Assembly: GCF_003391095.1 (NCBI RefSeq)
Contig: NZ_CP031447.1
Location: 620,001 to 684,000 of the forward strand
Length of the DNA stretch: 64,000 nucleotides
Direction: 5' to 3'
DNA from: Austwickia chelonae
GTDB lineage: Bacteria; Actinomycetota; Actinomycetes; Actinomycetales; Dermatophilaceae
Shown piece by piece: positions 9,075 through 18,012 of this stretch. The position numbers were made by a program, and so were the translations under genes. Below the pieces are notes generated by a model that did no database searches, was not told the DNA's origin, and saw only the letters and a program-made list of their open reading frames with translations. Within the stretch, counting starts at the first letter, position 1, and each line of letters begins with the position of its first letter.

Positions 9075-9872
9075 GTGAGCGCGATCGCCGCTGACGGCAA
9101 CCTCGTCCTGGCCGTACTCGTCGCGATGGCGGCGGGAGTGGTCTCCTTCGCCTCTCCTTGCGTGCTGCCACTGGTTCCGGGCTTCCTCGGCTATGTCACC
9201 GGGCTCTCCGGAGAGGTCGCCGGGTCGCGTGACGGCCAGGAGAACAAGCGGGGCTCAGTGCCGGAAACGCCGCTGAGGAGGCCACCGTCCGCCCGGGTGA
9301 TCATCGGTGCTGCGCTCTTCGTGGCAGGTTTCTCGGTGGTCTTCCTCGCCGGAACGGTCCTGGCCTCTGCGGTGGGATCCTTCCTCGTCGAATATCGGCG
9401 TGCCGTCTCGACGGTCGGCGGGCTGGTCGTGATCGCCCTGGCCTTCGTCTTCCTGGGATGGGGGACACAAGGAAGCTGGTCGCCGCGCTGGCGTCCGGCG
9501 GCTGGTCTGGCGGGTGCCCCTCTGCTGGGGATGGTCTTCGCCGTGGGATGGGCTCCGTGCATGGGCCCTACGCTGGCGGTCATCTACACCCTGGCGACGA
9601 CGACCGGCGGAGGGCCGGGAACCATTCTGCGGGGCTGTCTGCTCGGCGCGGCCTACTGCGGGGGGTTGGGGGTGCCTTTTCTGCTGGTGGCCGCCGGGTG
9701 GGCGCGAGCGACTGCGGCATCGTCCTGGCTGCGTCGACACCACGTGCTCGTGCAGCGGTGCGGCGGCGGCCTCCTCCTGGCCGTCGGTGTGCTCCTGCTC
9801 ACCGGGTGGTGGGACTCCTTGGTGGTTTTTCTGCAGATCCGTCTGATCAACGGGTTCATCCCTTCGCTGTGA
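9075..9872 (+). CDS. ccdA: Cytochrome c biogenesis protein CcdA
   Basis: Polytopic membrane protein of 265 aa, about six helices, that carries reducing equivalents across the membrane to the TlpA/ResA-like protein. The two membrane-embedded redox cysteines are C29 (ASPCVLPLVPG) and C162 (WAPCMGP), with the characteristic flanking prolines. A hydrophilic loop at about 48-72 separates the first two helices. The GTG start at 9075 is preceded by GAAGGAAGG. Confidence 0.93.
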   Translation: MSAIAADGNLVLAVLVAMAAGVVSFASPCVLPLVPGFLGYVTGLSGEVAGSRDGQENKRGSVPETPLRRPPSARVIIGAALFVAGFSVVFLAGTVLASAVGSFLVEYRRAVSTVGGLVVIALAFVFLGWGTQGSWSPRWRPAAGLAGAPLLGMVFAVGWAPCMGPTLAVIYTLATTTGGGPGTILRGCLLGAAYCGGLGVPFLLVAAGWARATAASSWLRRHHVLVQRCGGGLLLAVGVLLLTGWWDSLVVFLQIRLINGFIPSL

Positions 9873-9966
9873 GGCTCCGCGCTCGCTGCTGACGACGTAC
9901 CGCGGCGGAGCGGTTCTGCGTAGAAAGAGCCAGAAGCGGGGCGGATATGGCAGGCTGGCGAGGCAT

Positions 9967-11619
9967 ATGGACGCGCAGCATCAGCACGGTGAGCAGCCCG
10001 GCGAGAAGAACTCCGAGGGGGGACCCTCAGGAGGACGACTTCCCGAACTGGGGCCGCTGGGACTGCTCAGGTGGGCCTGGCGACAGCTGACCAGCATGCG
10101 CACCGCGCTCTTCTTGCTGCTCCTGGTAGCGGTGGCGGCGGTGCCCGGATCGATCTTCCCGCAACGGAACCTGGACCCCGCACGGGTGGCGGACTATCTC
10201 CGCGACCACCCGGACACCGGCCCTTGGCTCGACCGCTTCGGCTTCTTCGGAGTTTTCAGCTCACCCTGGTTCTCCGCGATCTACCTGCTGTTGATGCTTT
10301 CTCTCATCGGCTGCGTGGTGCCTCGGACCAAGCTGCATGTACAAGCGATCCGTCATCCACCGCCGCGCGCGCCACGTCGGATGGAACGGCTGCCCAGCCA
10401 CCATGAAGGCGTCATCGACGGCGAACCGGAAGCGGTTCTGGCTCAGGCACGGCGTGCCCTTGGCTGGCGGTACCGTTTCCGGTGCGGTCAGGACGACGAT
10501 CCGAACACGCTCTCCGCGGAGACCGGATACTCCCGGGAGACGGGCAACCTGCTTTTCCATATCGCCTTGTTGGTCCTGATCGTGGCCCTGGCCTGGGGGC
10601 ATCTGGTCGGCTGGCGGGGAGACCGGATCGTCCCGGTCGGGCAGTCCTTCTCCAACTCGGTGTCCGGTTACGACACGTTCAACCCTGGCCCCTGGGTGAA
10701 CGCCGAGGACCTGCCCCCCTTCACCGTGCGGATCGACGCCTTGGACGTGCGTTTCGAGTCCGACCCCCGGGCAGGAAAACAGGTCGGTGCACCCCGTGAC
10801 TTCCGCGCTCGGACGAGCGTCACCGAGGGGCCGGGCCAACCGATGCAGCCGCGGGAACTCTCGGTCAACGGACCACTGGGATTCGGGGATACCCAGGTGT
10901 ACCTGCTCGGTAACGGATATGCGCCCACGATCACCGTGCGGGATGCTGCCGGACAGGTTCTCTTCCGCCAGCAGGTGCCCTTCCTACCCCAGGACGACAA
11001 CTACACCTCCACAGGCGCGGTCAAGGTGACTGGCGCCCAACCGAAACAGCTCGGGTTGATGGGGCTCCTCCTCCCGACCGCAGCCGCTGATGTCAACGGT
11101 GGACTGCGCTCGACCTTCCCCGGAGCTACGAATCCGGCTCTGGTCCTGACCGCCTACGAGGGGGAGCTGTTCCCCGAAGGGCGAGCCCAGTCGGTGTACA
11201 CGGTGGACACCACCCGGATGTCCCCGGTCAAGGGCGAAGACGGCAGCCAGGTGAGGCTGACCCTGACCCCGGGGCAGAGCGCCGAACTCCCCGGCGGGCG
11301 AGGAAGTGTCACTTTCGACCAACTGGACCGGTGGGCCGGCGTGTCTGCCAGGTACGACCCGGCGCGTCCGCTCGCCCTGATGTCGTCACTGGTGGCCGCC
11401 TTGGGCCTGGTGGCCTCCTTGCTGGTCCGCCGCCGCCGGATCTTCGTACGGGTGCATACCGAACCGGTGGGAGCCGACGGACGGCGACGGACCAGGATGG
11501 AAGTCGCCGGGCTGGCCAAGGGCGATGACCCGAAGCTGGACGTCGTGGTGGCCGATCTGGTGCGGCAGGTCGACGAACGGCAGGCCAAGCAGGTCCTTTC
11601 TGCGGGTTCAGGACGTTAG
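9967..11619 (+). CDS. resB: Cytochrome c biogenesis protein ResB
   Basis: System II (Ccs) heme handling and ligation protein, 550 aa, which works with CcsB to attach heme to apocytochrome c outside the membrane. Features: a proline/glycine-rich cytoplasmic N-terminus, a hydrophobic helix starting at TALFLLLLVAVAAVPGSIFPQ, a second at about 100-115 ending GCVVPRT, a third near 190-210, a large extracytoplasmic domain, and a last helix near 470-485 (ALGLVASLLVRRRR). The ATG at 9967 follows a CGAGG site. It is 94 bp after ccdA and followed by ccsB. Confidence 0.92.
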   Translation: MDAQHQHGEQPGEKNSEGGPSGGRLPELGPLGLLRWAWRQLTSMRTALFLLLLVAVAAVPGSIFPQRNLDPARVADYLRDHPDTGPWLDRFGFFGVFSSPWFSAIYLLLMLSLIGCVVPRTKLHVQAIRHPPPRAPRRMERLPSHHEGVIDGEPEAVLAQARRALGWRYRFRCGQDDDPNTLSAETGYSRETGNLLFHIALLVLIVALAWGHLVGWRGDRIVPVGQSFSNSVSGYDTFNPGPWVNAEDLPPFTVRIDALDVRFESDPRAGKQVGAPRDFRARTSVTEGPGQPMQPRELSVNGPLGFGDTQVYLLGNGYAPTITVRDAAGQVLFRQQVPFLPQDDNYTSTGAVKVTGAQPKQLGLMGLLLPTAAADVNGGLRSTFPGATNPALVLTAYEGELFPEGRAQSVYTVDTTRMSPVKGEDGSQVRLTLTPGQSAELPGGRGSVTFDQLDRWAGVSARYDPARPLALMSSLVAALGLVASLLVRRRRIFVRVHTEPVGADGRRRTRMEVAGLAKGDDPKLDVVVADLVRQVDERQAKQVLSAGSGR

Positions 11620-11698
11620 TCTGAACAGACGGCCGGTCTGGCGATCGTCCTGGGCGAGACCCACGAGGTGACAGGCCACCGATCTATCCAGACCCCGC

Positions 11699-12811
11699 AT
11701 GCGGGGACCGACCTCTGCGGACAGGCTCATGACGATCCTCCTGCTCGATGCACGCATCAACCTGCAGCTTGCGCATTACGCCAATCTCGCCTTGTACGCC
11801 GCGATGGTGGTACTGACGCTCGCGATGCTGGCCTTTGCCGTCTACGTGGCCTTCGCGGAACGTCCGGGCGCCGCAGAGCAGGTCGCGACGGAGGAACGGT
11901 CGAAAGAGCTCGCCGGCGTAGGCGGGGCATCAGCCGCAGGGGGAACCACCGAGGTGTCGTCTGCGGACGGGGCGGCGTCTCCGAGTGAAGCTGCTGAACC
12001 GGGCGAGGGCCAGGACGCGCCGGATTCTCCGCAGGCCCGGAAGGCCCGCCCTCGAGGTACTGCCTCCGGGGCTGCCGGAGTCAGCCTGACCTGGCTGAGT
12101 CTGATGTTCCTGGTCGTCTCGGTGGTCTGCCGAGGCGTGGCCAGTAACCGCGTTCCGGTGGCGAACATGTTCGAGTTCGCCGTCTTCGGGTCGATGTTGG
12201 TGCTGGCGGTCTACCTGGGAATGGGGATGCGCTGGCCGCTGAAATGGTTGGGACTTTTCGTCACCACGCCGGTTCTTCTCATCTTGGGCCTGGCGCTCAC
12301 CGTTTGGTATTCACCGGCGGCGGAGCTTCTGCCGAGTCTGCGTAGTCTTTGGCTGGCCATCCACGTGCCGATCGCGACTTTGTCGGTGGCGGTGTTCACC
12401 ATCGCTGTCAGCGTCCTGATGCTGCATCTGGTCAAGGAACGGCGTGAGCGCAGTGTCACCGACGGCGAGAGCCGCAACAGCTTCCTTGACACTCTTCCCC
12501 GGGCGGAGAGTCTCGACCGGATCGCCTACAGCCTGCACATCGTGGCTTTCCCGCTGTGGACCTTCTCGCTGATCGCCGGGGCGATCTGGGCTCAGCAGGC
12601 GTGGGGTTACTACTGGAACTGGGACCCGAAGGAGACCTGGACCTTCATCATCTGGGTGATCTACGCCGGCTATCTGCACGCCCGCTCCACCAGCGGCTGG
12701 AGCCGGCGTACCGCGAACGTCCTGGCCGTCGTCGGCTATCTGGCCATCATCGTGAACTTTGCTGTGGTCAATGTCTATTTTGCCGGGCAACACTCCTATT
12801 CCGGATTGTGA
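11699..12811 (+). CDS. ccsB: c-type cytochrome biogenesis protein CcsB (CcsA family)
   Basis: Heme-handling integral membrane protein, partner of ResB in system II cytochrome c maturation. The WWD domain is near the C-terminus: the segment starts WGYYWNWDPKETW, with conserved histidines in nearby loops. The first helix (YANLALYAAMVVLTLAMLAF) is followed by an unusually long Ala/Glu/Gly-rich linker of about 70 residues before helix 2. ATG 11699 and ATG 11729 are both possible starts; neither has a decisive ribosome site. Confidence 0.92.
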   Translation: MRGPTSADRLMTILLLDARINLQLAHYANLALYAAMVVLTLAMLAFAVYVAFAERPGAAEQVATEERSKELAGVGGASAAGGTTEVSSADGAASPSEAAEPGEGQDAPDSPQARKARPRGTASGAAGVSLTWLSLMFLVVSVVCRGVASNRVPVANMFEFAVFGSMLVLAVYLGMGMRWPLKWLGLFVTTPVLLILGLALTVWYSPAAELLPSLRSLWLAIHVPIATLSVAVFTIAVSVLMLHLVKERRERSVTDGESRNSFLDTLPRAESLDRIAYSLHIVAFPLWTFSLIAGAIWAQQAWGYYWNWDPKETWTFIIWVIYAGYLHARSTSGWSRRTANVLAVVGYLAIIVNFAVVNVYFAGQHSYSGL

Positions 12812-12819
12812 GGTCGAAG

Positions 12820-13191
12820 ATGAGGTCTCCCGTCCTGCGTTATTCCGTGCTCAGGATCGGTGTCTTCCTGCTCTGTGCGGTCGTGCTCTGGCTGATTCCG
12901 CCTTTGCGTGACCGGATGCTCATCCTGCTCCTGCTCGCCGCTACCGTGTCGATGCTGATCTCGATGCTCGTCTTGAACGGACCGAGGGACGAGATGAGTG
13001 AGCGCATCGCGGCTCGGGTCGAGGCCCGGCACCAGGCGAAGGAAGCCGAGCAGGAAGCCCAGACGCACACGGCGGACGCCGGCGCGGAAGGGAAGGCGGA
13101 CGGGTCGCGTGCGGTCTCTCCTCGGAAGATGCTTCGGGACGAGGACGCCGAGGACGCCGAGATCGCGGCGAACGGCGAGCGTTACCGCTGA
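12820..13191 (+). CDS. DUF4229-type small membrane protein
   Basis: A 123-aa protein with two closely spaced hydrophobic helices near the N-terminus (LRIGVFLLCAVVLWLIPPL and MLILLLLAATVSMLISMLVL) and a charged, Glu/Ala-rich cytoplasmic tail. This pattern and the position directly after ccsB fit the actinobacterial DUF4229 family, whose function is unknown. The ATG at 12820 is preceded by GAGG and lies 8 bp after the ccsB stop, so the two are probably co-translated. Confidence 0.8.
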   Translation: MRSPVLRYSVLRIGVFLLCAVVLWLIPPLRDRMLILLLLAATVSMLISMLVLNGPRDEMSERIAARVEARHQAKEAEQEAQTHTADAGAEGKADGSRAVSPRKMLRDEDAEDAEIAANGERYR

Positions 13192-13230
13192 CTTTTCGTC
13201 GAGATCCCGGCATCCTGACAGGTGCGGAGG

Positions 13231-14352
13231 TCAGGAAGCGAATTGCTCCCGAGCCGCGCGTCCGGCCAGTTCGCGCAGCAGCCGGTCGGCCTCCTGCATA
13301 CAGACCTGCGGGTCCGGCTCGATGTCGACCAGCTGGTAGATCGCGTCCAGCCCCGTTTCGGAGATCTCCTGTGGAGTCAGCTCGGCGCGACCACACACAG
13401 CGATCACCGGGACACCAGCGGATTTCGCAGCCCTTGCGACTCCTGCCGGGGCCTTACCCAGCAGGGTCTGGAGATCGAGCGCACCTTCTCCGGTGACGAC
13501 GAGGTCGGCGCCAGGAAGTAGTTCGGTGAACTCGCCCAGGCCCAGGACGACATCGATCCCCGGTCGCATCGTCGCACTCAGCACGGCCTGAGCGGCATAG
13601 CCGACTCCGCCCGCGGCACCGGCACCGGGACGCTCGGTGTCATTCTGTCCGGTCACCTCGGTGACGATCGAGGAATAGTGTGTCAACGCATTTTCCAGCT
13701 CTGCGCACATGGCCTCGTCGGCTCCCTTCTGCGGGGCGAAAATAGCCACACAGCCCCGCTCACCGAGCAAGGGATTGTTGACGTCACTGGCCAGGGTGAT
13801 CTTCGTCTGCGACAGCGCGGGGTGGAGAGCCGACAGGTCAAGGGTGGACAGCCGGGCCAGCGCGGCGCCACCGGGCGGGAGATCATTGCCCTGGTCGTCG
13901 AGCAGACGTGCCCCCAAGGCCTGCAACATGCCGGCACCACCGTCGGTGGAAGCGCTTCCACCGATGCCCAGCACGATGTCCCGGACTCCGGCGTCGAGAG
14001 CTGCGACCATGACATCGCCCACCCCCCGGCTGGTCGCGCCCAAGGCGTTGCGACGTGCGCCGGCCCGGACGATCCCGCAGGCGTCGGCCATTTCCACGAC
14101 GGCCTGTTCACCCCGGATGGCGTACGAGGTGTTGGTGGGATCACCGAAAGGACCCGAGGCGGTCACCGGTACTCGGGTGAAGCCTGCCGTCTCGGCGGCG
14201 TCGAGGGTGCCATCACCCCCGTCGGCGATGAGAGTGGCGCTGACCTCCAGGTCGGGGAGCGCGGCACGCATCCCCTCGCTGATCGCGGTCAACACCTGGG
14301 TTCCAGTCAACGAACCCTTGAATTTGTCGCAGGCCACCAGGATGCGAGCCAT
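13231..14352 (-). CDS. Glycerate kinase
   Basis: Class II-type glycerate kinase (GarK/GlxK family), 373 aa, which phosphorylates D-glycerate with ATP. The N-terminal signature is present: ACDKFKGSLT, then IADGGDGTLDA, and further on LGIGGSASTDGGAGMLQALGA and VTGEGALDLQT. It converges with the DUF4229 gene and lies downstream of menA on the same strand with a 182-bp gap. Nothing nearby belongs to glyoxylate metabolism, so its pathway role here is open. Confidence 0.92.
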   Translation of the reverse strand: MARILVACDKFKGSLTGTQVLTAISEGMRAALPDLEVSATLIADGGDGTLDAAETAGFTRVPVTASGPFGDPTNTSYAIRGEQAVVEMADACGIVRAGARRNALGATSRGVGDVMVAALDAGVRDIVLGIGGSASTDGGAGMLQALGARLLDDQGNDLPPGGAALARLSTLDLSALHPALSQTKITLASDVNNPLLGERGCVAIFAPQKGADEAMCAELENALTHYSSIVTEVTGQNDTERPGAGAAGGVGYAAQAVLSATMRPGIDVVLGLGEFTELLPGADLVVTGEGALDLQTLLGKAPAGVARAAKSAGVPVIAVCGRAELTPQEISETGLDAIYQLVDIEPDPQVCMQEADRLLRELAGRAAREQFAS

Positions 14353-14534
14353 GAACGGAAGCTCCTCGAGATCGGCGCCCGTGGGCTGCCGAGCGCGACG
14401 GATGAAGACAGGACAGCGGGCCTTCCATCACTAGAGAGACTCGCTTCAGGGCATTCTCGCCTCTCCGCAGGGATCGCGCGAGGACTTTCGGACAACGCCC
14501 TGCCTCGAAGTGTCTGTTCCTGGAAGGTAGCTCA

Positions 14535-15419
14535 TCAGATCGGAGAGGGACCCAACCACATACCCAGCCCCAGGAGCATCCCGTAGGCCAAGGTCAACTG
14601 ACCGATAGACCCGAGGACCGAGATCAAGGCAGGGCCCTTGACCCCCTTGAGGACACGGAACACCGGAAGCACCGCAAGCCCGAAAGACAGCACAGCGGCC
14701 AAAGCGCCACGGTGGAAGAGGCCGGTCGCCACCGCGCAGGCCAGAGCCACGAGAATCATCAGGACGAAAAGCACACGGGCTTTTTTCTCTCCGAGGCGGA
14801 CAGCCAAGGTTCGTTTGCCGCTGACCGAGTCGCCGGGGATGTCCCGGATGTTGTTGATCATGAGGATCGCGCAGCTGAGCGACCCGCAGCCCACAGCCCC
14901 GGCCCACCCCGCGGGAGAGAGGGCCAGGGCCTGGGTGAACTGGGTGCCCAAGACAGCGACCAGGCCGAAGAAGATGAAGACGAAGACCTCACCCAGGCCC
15001 AGATATCCGTACGGGCGTTTGCCGCCGGTGTAGAACCACGCGGCCACGATGGCGGCAACACCCAGGAGCAGGATCCAGTACGTATTGGCCAGTGCGCTCA
15101 GCGCCAGACCAGCTAGGGCTGCGAAACCGAACCAACACATCGCCATGAGTTTGACGTCCTCAGGGCTGGCCAGCTGCTGGCCCACCAGTCGGATCGGGCC
15201 GATCCGCGCATGGTCGGTGCCACGGATCCCATCGGAGTAGTCATTGGCATAGTTCACGCCGATCTGCAGCGAGACCGAGACCACCAGGGCCAGAATCGCG
15301 GCTGCGGCGGACGGCCTACCGAGAGCCGCAGCCGCGCCGGTCCCGATGGCCACGGGGGCGATGGCAGCGGGCAGGGTGCGCGGACGTGCGCCTTCGATCC
15401 ATTGGGGGACGGTTGCCAT
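14535..15419 (-). CDS. menA: 1,4-dihydroxy-2-naphthoate polyprenyltransferase
   Basis: Membrane prenyltransferase that joins dihydroxynaphthoate to a polyprenyl chain to give demethylmenaquinone. It is 294 aa with about eight hydrophobic helices. The first Asp-rich, Mg/prenyl-diphosphate motif is NYANDYSDGIRGTDH, and the second lies in the MINNIRDIPGD region. The ATG at 15419 overlaps the preceding stop by one base (TGATG); an in-frame GTG at 15422 would give a 4-bp overlap. Confidence 0.93.
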   Translation of the reverse strand: MATVPQWIEGARPRTLPAAIAPVAIGTGAAAALGRPSAAAAILALVVSVSLQIGVNYANDYSDGIRGTDHARIGPIRLVGQQLASPEDVKLMAMCWFGFAALAGLALSALANTYWILLLGVAAIVAAWFYTGGKRPYGYLGLGEVFVFIFFGLVAVLGTQFTQALALSPAGWAGAVGCGSLSCAILMINNIRDIPGDSVSGKRTLAVRLGEKKARVLFVLMILVALACAVATGLFHRGALAAVLSFGLAVLPVFRVLKGVKGPALISVLGSIGQLTLAYGMLLGLGMWLGPSPI

Positions 15420-15697
15420 CACAAACTCTTCAGGAAGTCGGGGTCGTCATCGGGGCCACGGGGTCCTCTCGGGCGCGGGGGTTCTTTCAGGCGTTTCACC
15501 AGGGAGGAGTTGTTCGGCCCGTACGGCCTGCCCACCAGGAACCAGACGGTGGCGCCCACCCCGGGGAAGGCCAGGACCACCATCACCCAGGTGGCCTTGG
15601 GCAGCCCTGAGAGCCGTTCCTCGTCGGTCTGGATGCAGTCGGAGACTGCATAGACCGTGAACGCCAGGAGCGCCAGCATCAGCACCACCCGTAACAC
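15419..15697 (-). CDS. PLDc_N-domain small membrane protein
   Basis: A 92-aa protein with two hydrophobic helices (VVLMLALLAFTVYAVSDC and a second at WVMVVLAFPGVGATVWFLVG) and a proline-rich basic tail. The helix pair with the intervening LPKATWV and final GRPYG is typical of the phospholipase D N-terminal (PLDc_N) membrane domain found alone in many actinobacteria; it has no catalytic part. GTG start at 15697 with AAGGAG at good spacing. It overlaps menA by one base and so is probably co-translated with it. Confidence 0.8.
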   Translation of the reverse strand: MLRVVLMLALLAFTVYAVSDCIQTDEERLSGLPKATWVMVVLAFPGVGATVWFLVGRPYGPNNSSLVKRLKEPPRPRGPRGPDDDPDFLKSL

Positions 15698-15757
15698 GTC
15701 CCACTCCTTGGTCTGATCTTTCGTTGCTGAGGATCGAGCTGGTCGGAGCCGTCCCCT

Positions 15758-17083
15758 TCAGCCCGGGATGACAGGTCGATCATCACTGTTCATTGTGTCA
15801 GCTCCGCTGAGGAACCTCTGCCGGACAGCGGCGCGGTCGACCTTGCCGACACCGATCGTCGGCAGCGAGGAGAGAACCGCCACGCGCCGAGGAAGTGCGT
15901 AGTGCGGCACTTGTCCACGTAGACGTTCGCGAAGCTGTGAAAGTTCCGGAAGGGACGCTGCCGAAGGAGCGTCAAGTCTGACGTATTCACTTGCAGGAGA
16001 AGCACAAGCCAGATCCTGAGGTCTGTTCTCGCTCGGCTGTCCAGGCGCGAGTGCCACAGCCACGACCTGACCCCAGCGTGGGTCCGGCAGCCCGACGACG
16101 ACCGCCTGCCAGCCGGACGGCAGCACCTGGGCGAGCGCTTCCTCCACTATCGAGGGCATCACCTTCATCCCACCGGTGACGATGACATCGTCCACCCGCC
16201 CCCGCACCGTGAGCACACGTCGACCAGTTCCCGGATCGTTCTCCCACGATCCCAGGTCGTCGGTGCGGAACGACCGGCCTTTCGTCGTCGAAGAAAAAGC
16301 AGCCCGGGTACGTTCGGCATCACCCAGATAACCAGCGGCCACCATCGACCCGCCGAGCACGATCCGACCGATCCCCGACGGCGAGTCCACCGGCTCCAGA
16401 CCGACCTCGGTGCAGGACAAAGGCACACCGTCGTAGACACACCCGCCGCAGGTTTCGCTCGACCCGTAGGTCGTCACCACGCCGACCCCCAGGGAGCGGG
16501 CCCGGTCCACCACGGCCGGATCTGTGGCCGCACCCCCGACCAGAACCGCTGCGAAGGGACGCAAGGCGGCCACCCCCTGCGGACTGTCGAGCAGGCGATA
16601 CAGCTGAGTAGGTACCAGCGAGACGTAGGACGGGCGCTCGCCTGCGGATCGGTGCACGTGATCCGCGGAGTTCACGAAGCCCGGTACCCGGAACGGGCCG
16701 GAAGCCACTGCACTGACCCTGCCGGCACCCAACAGCGTCCTGATCAGCACCTGCACGCCGGCGACATGGTGGGCGGGGACGGCCAGCAGCCAGTCACCCG
16801 GGCCGTGGAGCCGCTCCTCGGTCGCGCGTGCGCTGGCCCGGAGCGCAGCAGCGGTGAGCAGAGCACGTTTGGGTGTTCCTGTCGAGCCTGAGGTGCCGAG
16901 CACGGTGACCAGGTCGTCGGGCAGCTCCGCGGGGTCGTGCCCGGGCAGGACCGGTGGCGGCCCGTCCGCCGGGAACGGGACCACCGCGGGGCCATCGCCC
17001 TCGATCGCTGCCTGCCATGCCGTGAGGGACTCCACTGCACGCTCACCTGGATGGACGGGGAGCAGGACCAGGTCACGGGGCAC
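15758..17083 (-). CDS. menE: o-Succinylbenzoate-CoA ligase
   Basis: Adenylate-forming ligase that activates o-succinylbenzoate with CoA in menaquinone synthesis. The P-loop-like motif GTSGSTGTPKRALLT is at 63-77, YGSSETCGG is the A5 motif, the RTDDLG aspartate and VRGRVDDVIVTGG hinge follow, and GKVDRAA near the C-terminus carries the catalytic lysine. The actinobacterial MenE form has a short N-terminal domain, as here. The GTG at 17083 is used because no in-frame start lies further upstream; its ribosome site is poor. It is divergent from the SDR gene. Confidence 0.92.
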   Translation of the reverse strand: MPRDLVLLPVHPGERAVESLTAWQAAIEGDGPAVVPFPADGPPPVLPGHDPAELPDDLVTVLGTSGSTGTPKRALLTAAALRASARATEERLHGPGDWLLAVPAHHVAGVQVLIRTLLGAGRVSAVASGPFRVPGFVNSADHVHRSAGERPSYVSLVPTQLYRLLDSPQGVAALRPFAAVLVGGAATDPAVVDRARSLGVGVVTTYGSSETCGGCVYDGVPLSCTEVGLEPVDSPSGIGRIVLGGSMVAAGYLGDAERTRAAFSSTTKGRSFRTDDLGSWENDPGTGRRVLTVRGRVDDVIVTGGMKVMPSIVEEALAQVLPSGWQAVVVGLPDPRWGQVVAVALAPGQPSENRPQDLACASPASEYVRLDAPSAASLPELSQLRERLRGQVPHYALPRRVAVLSSLPTIGVGKVDRAAVRQRFLSGADTMNSDDRPVIPG

Positions 17084-17202
17084 AACGACACCATAGGCGA
17101 CCGGTTCGCCCTACCGATGCCATGTCCGCGGCGCGTGACCGCGTCGAGGCTGCCCAGATGTGCAGACCCCTGTCCCGGCTAGACAACGGGGAGAATGACG
17201 AC

Positions 17203-17958
17203 ATGACGAATCGTGGAGTGGCAGTAGTGACCGGTGCGAGCAGTGGCATCGGCAGGGCGACCGCCCGCAGGCTCGCCCAGGACGGCTTCGAGGTGATCGC
17301 TGCCGCCCGGCGGCTCGACCGTCTCCAGGAGCTGGCAGCTGAGATCGGTTGTCGCGCGATACGCTGCGATGTCACGGACCCCGAGCAGGTCGAAGCCCTA
17401 GCCAGGGAAGCCGGTGAGCGGGTCGCCTTGCTGGTGAACAATGCTGGTGGAGCGATCGGGCTCTCGCCGGTGGCCGAGGCCGATCTGGGCGAGTACCGAA
17501 CGATGTTCGAGACCAATGTGTTGGGCACCGTCGCCGTCACCAAGGCGCTCCTGCCTGCGCTCGTCGCCTCGGGGCAGGGCACGATCATCACGATCACCAG
17601 CATTGCCGGGCAGACGGTCTACGAAGGCGGCGGCGGATACAACGCAGCCAAGTTCGCTGAGGTCGCAGTCAGTGATGCCCTGCGTCTCGAGCTGAACGGG
17701 CAGCCTGTCCGGGTCTGCGACATCGCGCCAGGCATGGTCGAATCCGACGAATTCTCGCTGGTCCGTTTCGACGGGGACGCCGAGAAGGCCGCGAAGGTCT
17801 ACGAAGGGGTCGACCGTCCGCTCACCCAGGACGACGTGGCCGAGTGCATCGCCTGGGTGGCTGAACTGCCCCACCACGTGAATGTCGACAAGCTCACGGT
17901 GAAACCGGTGGCCCAGGCTGCCGCACACAAGGTGCACCGCGGACCCATCTACCGTTGA
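17203..17958 (+). CDS. SDR-family NAD(P)-dependent oxidoreductase
   Basis: Short-chain dehydrogenase of 251 aa. Cofactor motif TGASSGIG lies at the N-terminus, LLVNNAGG and NVLGT in the middle, and the catalytic serine in TITSIAG with YNAAK. The sequence resembles the YdfG-type 3-hydroxy acid dehydrogenase subgroup, but the substrate cannot be set. ATG 17203 follows GGGGAG; the frame is open further upstream without similarity. It sits between menE and menB on the opposite strand and may not be part of menaquinone synthesis. Confidence 0.88.
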   Translation: MTNRGVAVVTGASSGIGRATARRLAQDGFEVIAAARRLDRLQELAAEIGCRAIRCDVTDPEQVEALAREAGERVALLVNNAGGAIGLSPVAEADLGEYRTMFETNVLGTVAVTKALLPALVASGQGTIITITSIAGQTVYEGGGGYNAAKFAEVAVSDALRLELNGQPVRVCDIAPGMVESDEFSLVRFDGDAEKAAKVYEGVDRPLTQDDVAECIAWVAELPHHVNVDKLTVKPVAQAAAHKVHRGPIYR

Positions 17959-17965
17959 CGCCGAT

Positions 17966-18006
17966 CGTCGGTGGTGCCGGAAGCTGTTGGCCCGGCCCCA
18001 CCGACG
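17966..18006. terminator. Bidirectional stem-loop between SDR gene and menB
   Basis: A 15-bp stem with one mismatch (17966-17980 with 17992-18006) and an 11-base loop lies exactly between two convergent genes, 8 bases after one stop and 6 from the other. It can serve both strands. Confidence 0.7.
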
Positions 18007-18012
18007 GGATGC